Made by a program: the position numbers and the translations under genes. From Gammaproteobacteria bacterium (GTDB taxonomy: Bacteria; Pseudomonadota; Gammaproteobacteria; HK1), in NCBI GenBank assembly GCA_020444775.1, contig JAGRHX010000674.1, positions 1-6,712 on the forward strand: a stretch of DNA of 6,712 nucleotides, read 5' to 3'. Shown here one piece after another: positions 1 to 5,597 of this stretch. The number at the start of each line of letters is the position of its first letter. The stretch's first letter is position 1. The notes below the pieces were generated by a model that was not told the DNA's origin, did no database searches, and saw nothing but the letters and a program-made list of their open reading frames with translations.

Positions 1-361
1 TCTGCATCGTGCCGTCGTGCATGCGGTACACCACCAGGTGATTGCTGAACTCGCGCATCGGAATCTTGTCCCGGTCGAAGTTGCGCCGCCCGCGCAGTTG
101 CGTCTTGCGGCGCCGCTCGCCGCGTTCCTTCTTCTGGCGCGACTTGCTTGCCGACTTCTTCTCGGCGTCTTCTTCCATGCCGAACAGTTCGGCCCACGCG
201 CGGTCGAAGGTTCCCTTGCCGAACGCGTCGCGCAGTTGCTTCACGTGGACGAAGCTGAGCCCTTTGCCGAATGTCTCACGCACGCTGCGGGAAAGTTCGA
301 GCTGGTTGATTTCCGGATCGGCCGCGAATTTTTCGGCCACGAAACTTTTGCGATCTTTCAA
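1..361 (-). CDS. Unrecognised basic protein, 5' part only (C-terminus beyond the window edge)
   Basis: An open minus-strand frame of 120 codons runs off the left edge without a stop. I chose a TTG start at 361 because a full GGAGG (368-372 on the opposite strand) lies six bases upstream. The nearby ATG is one base from that motif and is followed at once by CCT and TGA, so it cannot start the gene. Residues 1-60 look folded and mostly helical, with two similar Phe-Gly-Lys-Gly turns near residues 31-34 and 48-51. Residues 66-95 are very rich in Lys, Arg and Glu, suggesting a charged linker or nucleic-acid contact. The last visible residues (about 96-120) look like the start of another folded segment. 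A small inverted repeat (374-385) sits just before the ribosome site and could affect its access. I do not recognise the family and assign no function. The plus-strand frame opposite looks like a shadow. Confidence 0.6.
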   Translation of the reverse strand, partial: MKDRKSFVAEKFAADPEINQLELSRSVRETFGKGLSFVHVKQLRDAFGKGTFDRAWAELFGMEEDAEKKSASKSRQKKERGERRRKTQLRGRRNFDRDKIPMREFSNHLVVYRMHDGTMQ

Positions 362-657
362 GGCATTCCTCCCGGCGTAATCGCCACAGTGCGCGCTTTG
401 GCGCGCGGTTGGTCAGGTTGCGCCCGGGGTGTCCGGGCCTGATCAACTTCGACAAGGCGGCAAGCAACGCTTTAGGGAAGATTACAGGACGCGCCTTTGA
501 TTCGTCGTTCGCCACGAACGCACTTGATTGCTTGCGGTCCACGTGTTGTCCTATTTCATTCCGGAATTATCCACACCTGCCCAACGGGGGGCGTTAACAT
601 CGCGCCCCGGACAATGAAGCAGAGACGAGACGCAGTAATAAAGGAAAGGTTGATTCC
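362..657. other. Divergent intergenic region with several short palindromes
   Basis: This stretch separates the minus-strand gene ending at 361 from the radical SAM gene at 658. It should hold both promoters, and I see no convincing gene in it. Perfect inverted repeats are GCGCGC around TTTG (391-406), GCCCGG/CCGGGC (422-438), CGTTCG/CGAACG around three bases (506-520), ATTCCGGAAT (558-567) and GGGGCG/CGCCCC (588-608). A weak promoter for the plus gene could be TTGTCC (546-551) with TATCCA (568-573) at a 16-bp spacing, but the match is poor. The half from about 490 to 660 is visibly less GC-rich than the genes, as expected for a control region. Confidence 0.5.
567..575 (+). promoter_or_regulatory. 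Perfect DnaA-box nonamer TTATCCACA
   Basis: The nine bases match the strong E. coli R1-type DnaA box exactly. The site lies about 80 bases upstream of the radical SAM start, next to a 10-bp palindrome (558-567). No second box or AT-rich unwinding element is visible, so this is not an origin. It could be a DnaA-regulated promoter site or a chance match. Confidence 0.35.
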
Positions 658-2556
658 ATGGTTGAAGCCGCACAGCAGCCGAAGCGCCGCAAGCGCATCG
701 CGATGGTGCACCCGAAGTTCCCGCCCTCCTTCTGGAGCTTCGGCTTCATCAAGGAAATCGGCGGCTTCAAGACCGTGATGCCGCCCCTGGGCCTGGCCAC
801 CCTGGCCGCGCTGTGCCCCGACCATTGGGATGTACGTATCGTCGACGAGAACGTGCAGAGCGTGCCCCTGGACGCCGAGGCCGACATCGTCGGGATCGGC
901 GGTATGGCAGTGCAGCATCCGCGCCAACGCGAGCTGATCGCGCACTTCAAGAGCCGTGGCTGTTATGTGATCGCCGGCGGTAGCTATGCCTCGCTGTGCC
1001 CGGAACGCTTCACCGACCTGGTCGATACCGTGGTCAGCGGCGAGGCCGAGTACATCTGGCCGGTGTTCTGTCGCGACTTCGAGGCCGGCGCCCCGAAGCC
1101 CAGCTACACCGAGACCGGCACGGTCGATCTGGCCGACTCGCCGGTGCCGCGATTCGACCTGCTGCCCCTACAGCGCTATGCCAACGTCAGCCTGCAGTTC
1201 TCGCGTGGCTGCCCGTTCCGATGCGAGTTCTGCGACATCATCGTGATGTTCGGGCGCAAACCCAGGACCAAGAGCCCCGAGCAGGTCGAGCGCGAGCTGG
1301 AGCGGCTGCGTGAGCTCGGCGTGCGCAGTGCGTTCTTCGTCGACGACAACCTCATCGGTCATCGGCCTCGGGCCAAGGCGCTGTTGCGGCATCTACACGA
1401 GTATCAGCAACGGGTCGGCTACGATTTCAGCTTCGGCACCGAGGCATCGATCAATCTGGCCGACGACGCCGAGCTGCTCGAGCTGTTCAAGGCCGCGCAT
1501 TTCGGCTGGGTCTTCATCGGCATCGAGTCCCCCGACGAGGCGAGCCTGCTCGAGGCGGGCAAGACCCAGAACACCCGCACCAACGTGCTCGAGGCCATCC
1601 AACGCATCTATGCCCATGGCATCGACGTGCTGGGCGGATTCATCGTCGGTTTCGACGCGGACACGCTCGAGACCTTCAAGCGCCAGGAACGGTTCATCCT
1701 CGACGCCGGTGTGCAGGTCGCGATGGTGGGTCTGCTCACCGCGCTGCCGCGCACCCCGCTGTGGGAGCGTCTGGAACGCGAAGGCCGTCTGGACCGCGCC
1801 GAAGCGCACGCCGACAACACCCGCGAAGGGCTGAACTTCGTGCCGCTGCGGATGCGGCGCGAGGATGCCTATGCCGAGCACGCGGCGCTCAACCGACGAC
1901 TGTTCAGCGACCGCGGCATCGCCGAGCGTATCCGCAACAAGGTCCGGCACATGCCACGCCCGGTGCACACCGCCAGCTACACGACCGCCGAGCAGCTGCA
2001 GATCATCGCCAAGCTGCTGGTGCGCGGCATCCTCCCCGGTGGGCCACGCCGCTGGTACGCGTTTGCCCGCACCCTGATGGCGGGGCGGGTCGCCTGCTGG
2101 CCGGTGGTCATCGGTGACTGGGTGGTTGGGCTGGCCATGCGCGATTTCGCGGATCGACACCTGGCTCCGGACACCGCGACAGCGGTGCGTGCGGCGCGCA
2201 ACGCCGTGGACAACCTGCGGCAGGCGTTCGCCAACAGCCTGGACACCGGCGCCTTCGCGATCGAGCTGGCGCGCACCCAGATGGAATCCAGGATCCGGCT
2301 GGCACTGCGTGGCCGGGTCGACCGCGCCTTCTTCAAGGTGGCTGCACGGCGTCTGGAGCGCGCGCTGCGCCGGCCATCCGTGACCGTGTCGTTACGTATC
2401 GAGTCGATTGCGTCCGAGCAGCGCGAAGGACTGGAGAGGCTGCTGAAGCGCCTGGCGCGCTACGAGGATCGCGTTCAGGTCTGGATAGACGAGGCCCTCA
2501 GCGGCAGCATCAACGTCGATTCCTCGGTGGTGCACGTGGTCGTCGGCAAGCGCTGA
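658..2556 (+). CDS. B12-binding-domain radical SAM protein, HpnP-like / DUF4070 group
   Basis: The 632-residue protein has three parts. Residues about 12-145 form a Rossmann-like cobalamin-binding domain, with the family's PKFPPSFWSF and PPLG segments and no obvious DxHxxG motif. Residues about 175-365 are the radical SAM core, with C185-x3-C189-x2-C192 for the 4Fe-4S cluster and later core motifs FVDDNL (227-232) and GIESPDE. Residues about 370-500 resemble DUF4070. The FSRGCPFRCEFCDI segment and the DUF4070 tail place it near the hopanoid C-2 methylase HpnP and related class B enzymes, which do cobalamin- and SAM-dependent radical methylations or other C-C chemistry. The substrate is unknown: no hopanoid gene is adjacent. 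Residues about 505-632 are an extra, charged C-terminal region I cannot assign, and HpnP proteins are usually near 500-530 residues. The ATG at 658 follows a purine-rich AAGGAAAGG with eight bases between. The gene stands alone and ends facing the kinase gene. Confidence 0.85.
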   Translation: MVEAAQQPKRRKRIAMVHPKFPPSFWSFGFIKEIGGFKTVMPPLGLATLAALCPDHWDVRIVDENVQSVPLDAEADIVGIGGMAVQHPRQRELIAHFKSRGCYVIAGGSYASLCPERFTDLVDTVVSGEAEYIWPVFCRDFEAGAPKPSYTETGTVDLADSPVPRFDLLPLQRYANVSLQFSRGCPFRCEFCDIIVMFGRKPRTKSPEQVERELERLRELGVRSAFFVDDNLIGHRPRAKALLRHLHEYQQRVGYDFSFGTEASINLADDAELLELFKAAHFGWVFIGIESPDEASLLEAGKTQNTRTNVLEAIQRIYAHGIDVLGGFIVGFDADTLETFKRQERFILDAGVQVAMVGLLTALPRTPLWERLEREGRLDRAEAHADNTREGLNFVPLRMRREDAYAEHAALNRRLFSDRGIAERIRNKVRHMPRPVHTASYTTAEQLQIIAKLLVRGILPGGPRRWYAFARTLMAGRVACWPVVIGDWVVGLAMRDFADRHLAPDTATAVRAARNAVDNLRQAFANSLDTGAFAIELARTQMESRIRLALRGRVDRAFFKVAARRLERALRRPSVTVSLRIESIASEQREGLERLLKRLARYEDRVQVWIDEALSGSINVDSSVVHVVVGKR

Positions 2557-2571
2557 GCCTGGCCTGGCCCC

Positions 2572-2598
2572 GGCGGATGACGCAGCCCGTCATCCGCC
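2572..2598. terminator. 11-bp hairpin between converging genes (possible bidirectional terminator)
   Basis: A perfect 11-bp inverted repeat (2572-2582 with 2588-2598) encloses a five-base loop. It lies 15 bases after the radical SAM stop and contains the last codons and stop codon (2590-2592) of the opposing kinase gene. The position fits a shared transcription stop. Neither strand has a T-run after the stem, so it is not a classic intrinsic terminator and may instead protect the 3' ends or pause polymerase. Confidence 0.5.
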
Positions 2599-3972
2599 TG
2601 CCCTGGCGTCCGCCTCGGGTTCGACCAGCGGTAGCTCCACGCTCACGCACAGACCTTGTTGCTGCCGGTTGTGGATGGAAAACGGCAGCGCATAGACATC
2701 GACGATGTCGCGAACGATGGCAAGACCAATACCCGTGCCCGGGGTCTGTTGGTCGAAGCGTGTGCCGCGATCCATCATGGCGCGGATCTGCGACGGCTCC
2801 ACCCCCGGACCGTCGTCCTCGATGGCCAGCAGCAGCGCGCGCCCTTGCGTGCTGGCCTGCACGTTCACCATCCCATGAGCCCATTTACAGGCGTTCTCGA
2901 GCAGGTTGCCCAACAGCTCGCGCAGGTCATCCGGATCGACCCGGACCTGACTCGCGATCGGCACGGATACCTGCCACCGCAAGGCTTCGCCCTGAGGTGT
3001 CCGGCGCAGGGTGCGAACGATCGAGTCGACGATCGCCGCGGGCGTGGCATCCGATTTGCGTTGCTCCGGGCTCGGCGCGATGCGCGAGCGCGCCAGCTCG
3101 TGATCGACGTGTGCCTGCATCGCTTGCGCCAGATCGGCGAGCTCATTGCCCATCCGCTCGTCACCCCGGTCGATCAAGGCCTGCGCATCGTTGCGGAGGA
3201 CGGTGAGCGGGGTCTTCAGCCCATGCGCCAGGTCAACCGCCCGAGCCCGCGCCTTGGCCATCGCCTGAGCCTGCTCGTCCAGGAGTCGATTCACGGCATC
3301 CACCAGCTGCCCGACCTCCGCCGGAAAACGCCCCTCGAGCTTCTGCCTGCGCCGGTCACGAATCGCGTCCAGGCCCGCGGAGATGCGCGCCAGCGGCCGC
3401 AGTCCCACCGCCAGCTGCACCGCTGACGCCAGTAGCAGGAAGACACCGAGCACCGCCAGATAGGCACCGGTCTCGACCCCGAAGCGGTCGCGTGCCGACC
3501 GTGAGGGGGCGGTATCGGCGGCGGCGGCGATGCGGATGATGCGAGCCCCGGTGGGCGTAGCCACCACCAGCGAGCGCTCCTGCACGTAGACCGTGGTGGT
3601 TCCAGGACCGGGCAGATGATAGCGGTGGATGTCACCTACTGAGTGATCATCGTCGGGCAACGGCAGCGCGTAGTCCCACAACGATGGCGAGCGCAGCCGG
3701 TCACCGTTCTCGCCATCCTCGATCTGCCAGTACAGGCCCCCATAGGCCTGACCCAGACGCCGGTCCGAGAGCTCGATGTCCGGCAACAGTCGGCCGTCGT
3801 CACCGAACGCCAGGTTGGCGGCGATCTGGTCGACCAGGTGGACCAGCTCGTCGTCCAGGCGAGTCTCCAGGTTCTTTGCGAACAGATAGAGGAACAACAA
3901 CCAGGTAGCGCCGAGTGAGCAAGCGATGGCCAGCGTGGAGACGAGCAGGAATCTCGGCCGTATCGACTGCAT
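2590..3972 (-). CDS. PhoQ-like sensor histidine kinase
   Basis: The 460-residue protein is an inner-membrane sensor kinase. Transmembrane helices lie at about 8-30 and 168-190, flanking a periplasmic sensor of roughly 135 residues. A HAMP-like linker (about 190-240) leads to the H box DLAHGLKTPL with H250 as the phosphate acceptor, written in the H-x-L-K-T-P form typical of PhoQ relatives. The ATP-binding domain has the N box with N360, the G1 motif DDGPG (386-390) and the G2 motif GTGIGLAI (412-419), so all catalytic elements are present. The periplasmic domain has an acidic run, PLPDDDHS (104-111), which recalls cation-binding acidic patches in PhoQ, though cation sensing is only inferred. 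The ATG follows the regulator's TGA with no gap, so the two are surely cotranscribed and probably translationally coupled. The stop lies inside a hairpin. Its natural partner is the adjacent response regulator. Confidence 0.93.
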   Translation of the reverse strand: MQSIRPRFLLVSTLAIACSLGATWLLFLYLFAKNLETRLDDELVHLVDQIAANLAFGDDGRLLPDIELSDRRLGQAYGGLYWQIEDGENGDRLRSPSLWDYALPLPDDDHSVGDIHRYHLPGPGTTTVYVQERSLVVATPTGARIIRIAAAADTAPSRSARDRFGVETGAYLAVLGVFLLLASAVQLAVGLRPLARISAGLDAIRDRRRQKLEGRFPAEVGQLVDAVNRLLDEQAQAMAKARARAVDLAHGLKTPLTVLRNDAQALIDRGDERMGNELADLAQAMQAHVDHELARSRIAPSPEQRKSDATPAAIVDSIVRTLRRTPQGEALRWQVSVPIASQVRVDPDDLRELLGNLLENACKWAHGMVNVQASTQGRALLLAIEDDGPGVEPSQIRAMMDRGTRFDQQTPGTGIGLAIVRDIVDVYALPFSIHNRQQQGLCVSVELPLVEPEADARAGG

Positions 3973-4638
3973 TCAGACGTCGTCCTGGCTCAGCGTGTAG
4001 CCGAATCCACGTCGTGTCCGGATCAGCTCCGGACCCAGCTTCTTACGCAGTCGCCCGATCAGGACCTCTACCGAATTGCTGTCGCGCTCGAAGTCCTGGG
4101 CATAGAGCTGCTCGGTCAGCTCCATCTGCGAGATCACCCGATCGGCGTGGATCGCCAGATAGCTCAGGCAGCGGTACTCCATGGGGGTCAGCGACACCGG
4201 CTCGCCATCGAGCGACACGGACTTGTGACGGGTATCCAGACGCAACCCACCGATCTCGATGAGCGGCGAGGCGCGCCCGGCCGCGCGCCGGATGATTGCC
4301 CGCAGTCTCGCCAGCAGCTCCTGCATATGGAACGGCTTGGCCAGGTAGTCGTCGGCACCGGCATCGATGCCCTCGACCCGCTCGTCCCACTGACCACGCG
4401 CGGTCAGGATCAGGACCGGCATCTCCCGACCGTTCTGGCGCCAGCGCTTCAGCACGGACAGACCGTCCAGTGACGGCAGACCGAGATCGAGCACGACCGC
4501 CGCATAGTCCTCGGTATCGCCTTGAAACCAGGCGGATTCGCCATCACTGACCTGCTCGACCAGATAACCCTCGGCCTGCAGGGCCCGACTCACGTCGCGA
4601 GCGATCAGCGCATCGTCCTCGACCAGTAACACTCTCAT
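3973..4638 (-). CDS. OmpR/PhoP-family response regulator
   Basis: The 221-residue protein has a receiver domain (1-118) with acidic residues E7, D8 and D9, phospho-acceptor D51, switch residue T79 and K101 in the conserved LAKPF segment. A winged-helix DNA-binding domain (about 126-218) follows, with the recognition-helix segment SNSVEVLIGRLRKKL and the terminal GFGYTL wing. Length and order are normal for the family. I chose the ATG at 4638 because the receiver begins there. The frame is open further upstream to 4815, but that part merely reads through the preceding PepSY gene in another frame. The start shares one base with the upstream TGA (TGATG), so translation is likely coupled, and the stop abuts the kinase ATG. 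Once phosphorylated by the kinase it should bind tandem half-sites, and the direct repeat at 5157-5173 in its own operon's control region is a good candidate. Confidence 0.95.
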   Translation of the reverse strand: MRVLLVEDDALIARDVSRALQAEGYLVEQVSDGESAWFQGDTEDYAAVVLDLGLPSLDGLSVLKRWRQNGREMPVLILTARGQWDERVEGIDAGADDYLAKPFHMQELLARLRAIIRRAAGRASPLIEIGGLRLDTRHKSVSLDGEPVSLTPMEYRCLSYLAIHADRVISQMELTEQLYAQDFERDSNSVEVLIGRLRKKLGPELIRTRRGFGYTLSQDDV

Positions 4639-5081
4639 CAATCGTTCTCTATCTCGATGACGCGCCCGCTGCGAGCGTCGACATAGATCTCGAGCAGCCG
4701 ACCATGCTCGCCGATCACCTTGAACTCGTAGACCCAGACGCCGTCTTCGCGCTCGATATCCACATCGATGATGCGCGAGCCGAACGCTTCGATCACCCGC
4801 GCCTTGACCTGCCACAAGGGCAACACCTCACCGCGCCGCACCGCCTCGCTCAGCGCATCCAGGGTGTCGCGCTGATGGCGACGATGCTCACGTGAGGTAT
4901 GCGGCGAGCGATCGCGCCGCTCGTGCTCGTCATGATCGCCGGAATCGCGCGAGGCAAGCGCCAGCGGACTCAACGCCGCACCGAGAACCAGCGACAGTGC
5001 CAGCAGCCGGCCGAGCATCCGACGATCGCGGAACCGAGCGCGCACCCGCACCGGACCGCGCCCGACACGCTTGCCGTGCAT
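4638..5081 (-). CDS. Secreted or membrane-anchored PepSY-domain protein, first gene of the two-component operon
   Basis: With the start at 5081 the product is 147 residues. A basic stretch leads into a hydrophobic segment (about 23-45) ending in a plausible signal-peptidase site after LALA, so the rest should be periplasmic. Residues 46-71 are a linker crowded with His, Asp, Glu and Arg. The PepSY domain (about 72-147) has the typical LPLWQVKARV, EREDGVWVYEFKV and YVDARSGRVIEIE segments. PepSY domains are thought to bind or inhibit partner proteins, and here it could modulate the kinase sensor. Start choice is uncertain. The ATG at 5081 has AAGG five bases upstream. An ATG at 5132 would add 17 residues, but with lower GC at third positions. 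An ATG at 5018 gives a shorter, neater signal peptide but no ribosome site. Its stop overlaps the regulator start by one base. Confidence 0.85.
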   Translation of the reverse strand: MHGKRVGRGPVRVRARFRDRRMLGRLLALSLVLGAALSPLALASRDSGDHDEHERRDRSPHTSREHRRHQRDTLDALSEAVRRGEVLPLWQVKARVIEAFGSRIIDVDIEREDGVWVYEFKVIGEHGRLLEIYVDARSGRVIEIEND

Positions 5082-5141
5082 CGACACCTTGGATGACTCA
5101 GCAGATGCGGGATTAAAGGATTCGATACTCATATCGCCTTG

Positions 5142-5147
5142 ATTAAC
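5142..5147 (-). promoter_or_regulatory. Candidate -10 hexamer for the PepSY/regulator/kinase operon
   Basis: On the minus strand GTTAAT matches four of six bases of the sigma-70 -10 consensus and lies nine bases downstream of the tandem repeat. That is close to the spacing used by PhoP-type activators that replace a -35 element. Transcription from here would start near 5135, favouring the PepSY start at 5081 over the ATG at 5132. Confidence 0.25.
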
Positions 5148-5156
5148 ACGCCTCAC

Positions 5157-5185
5157 CTGACAGAACGCTGACAACGACCGTCAGC
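5157..5185. promoter_or_regulatory. Candidate tandem operator for the response regulator, in the divergent control region
   Basis: The plus strand carries CTGACA at 5157-5162 and again at 5168-5173, so the spacing is exactly 11 bp with a five-base gap. A further TCAG (5181-5184) in the opposite sense forms an inverted repeat with the second copy. Two direct hexamers one helical turn apart are the usual site for an OmpR-family dimer, as in PhoP boxes. The site lies between the two divergent operons of the module, so one regulator could control both. The match is structural: the hexamer is not the E. coli PhoP sequence. Confidence 0.45.
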
Positions 5186-5196
5186 TATCGCTCAGC

Positions 5197-5322
5197 GTGT
5201 CCCATGCAGACTTGCATCGCATCGAGGCCATCTTGGACGCGGAACACGGCGCACACCGAGCCCAGGCCCAGGTGGCCTCGAGGATCATCGTCATGCATTC
5301 AACTTTGGAGTCACGCAAATGA
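5197..5322 (+). CDS. Doubtful 41-codon small ORF before the small PepSY gene
   Basis: A GTG-initiated frame of 41 residues ends in a TGA that overlaps the ATG of the next gene as ATGA, the classic coupling overlap. Residues 5-31 would form a charged, amphipathic helix, and 30 of the 41 codons end in G or C. Against it, I see no ribosome-binding site before the GTG, and the frame is short enough to be open by chance. It could instead be untranslated leader. No family is recognised and there is no signal peptide. Confidence 0.2.
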   Translation: MSHADLHRIEAILDAEHGAHRAQAQVASRIIVMHSTLESRK

Positions 5323-5597
5323 AACGAGCATCGATACTGCTGATCACCCTGGCACTCACCGGCGGCGCGGGCACCACGCTCGCCTCCGAGTCGCGCGACT
5401 GTGGCAACGAGCCGCGCTCGAGCTGGGCCGACGAGGCCAAGGTCGAGGCCAAGCTGACCGACATGGGCTACGAGGTGCGGCGGGTCAAGGTCGAGGACGG
5501 CTGCTACGAGGCCTACGCGACCAAGGACGGTAAACGGTTCGAGATCTACCTGCATCCGGTCAGCCTGGAGGTCGTGCGGAGCAAGCAGGATGACTGA
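5319..5597 (+). CDS. Small secreted PepSY-domain protein
   Basis: The 92-residue product has a classic signal peptide: MKR, a hydrophobic stretch to about residue 20, and likely cleavage after LAS near residue 23. The mature part, about 70 residues, is a single PepSY_2-type domain with the family pattern Cys, then Trp (W36), then GYEVRRVKVEDGCYEAYA, then DGKRFEIYLHPVSLEVV. C28 and C62 are both in the exported part and could form a disulfide. It should act in the periplasm, perhaps on the cytochrome b encoded next, but its role is unknown. The ATG at 5319 follows GGAG with eight bases between. The stop lies eight bases inside the cytochrome gene, so the two are cotranscribed and probably coupled. 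It is distinct from the longer PepSY protein on the other strand, which has a charged linker and no such cysteine pair. Confidence 0.85.
   Translation: MKRASILLITLALTGGAGTTLASESRDCGNEPRSSWADEAKVEAKLTDMGYEVRRVKVEDGCYEAYATKDGKRFEIYLHPVSLEVVRSKQDD

Noticed and set aside
17..442. Plus-strand open frame of 141 codons over the left-edge gene
   Set aside because: It lies antisense to the TTG-start gene, has an Ala/Leu/Val/His-rich shadow-like composition and lacks a ribosome site. The minus gene has a full GGAGG.
276..542. Minus-strand frame of 88 codons upstream of and overlapping the left-edge gene
   Set aside because: It is out of frame with the better-supported gene, crosses the intergenic palindromes and has a start without a ribosome site.
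524..608. Replication origin around the DnaA box
   Set aside because: Only one box is present, with no AT-rich unwinding region and no dnaA, dnaN, gidA or rep gene nearby.
1393..2160. Minus-strand frame of 255 codons inside the radical SAM gene
   Set aside because: It is fully antisense to conserved radical SAM and DUF4070 sequence. Long opposite frames are common in high-GC genes.
2577..3426. Two long plus-strand frames opposite the kinase gene
   Set aside because: They cover the conserved ATP-binding and H-box regions of the kinase in antisense and show no recognisable domain or start signal.
4639..4815. A 59-residue N-terminal extension of the response regulator
   Set aside because: The receiver domain begins exactly at the 4638 ATG, and the added residues are an Arg-rich out-of-frame reading of the PepSY gene.
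5133..5174. TTG start at 5174 for the larger PepSY protein
   Set aside because: It would place the start within the tandem operator and upstream of the likely -10, without a ribosome site. The downstream ATG codons are better.
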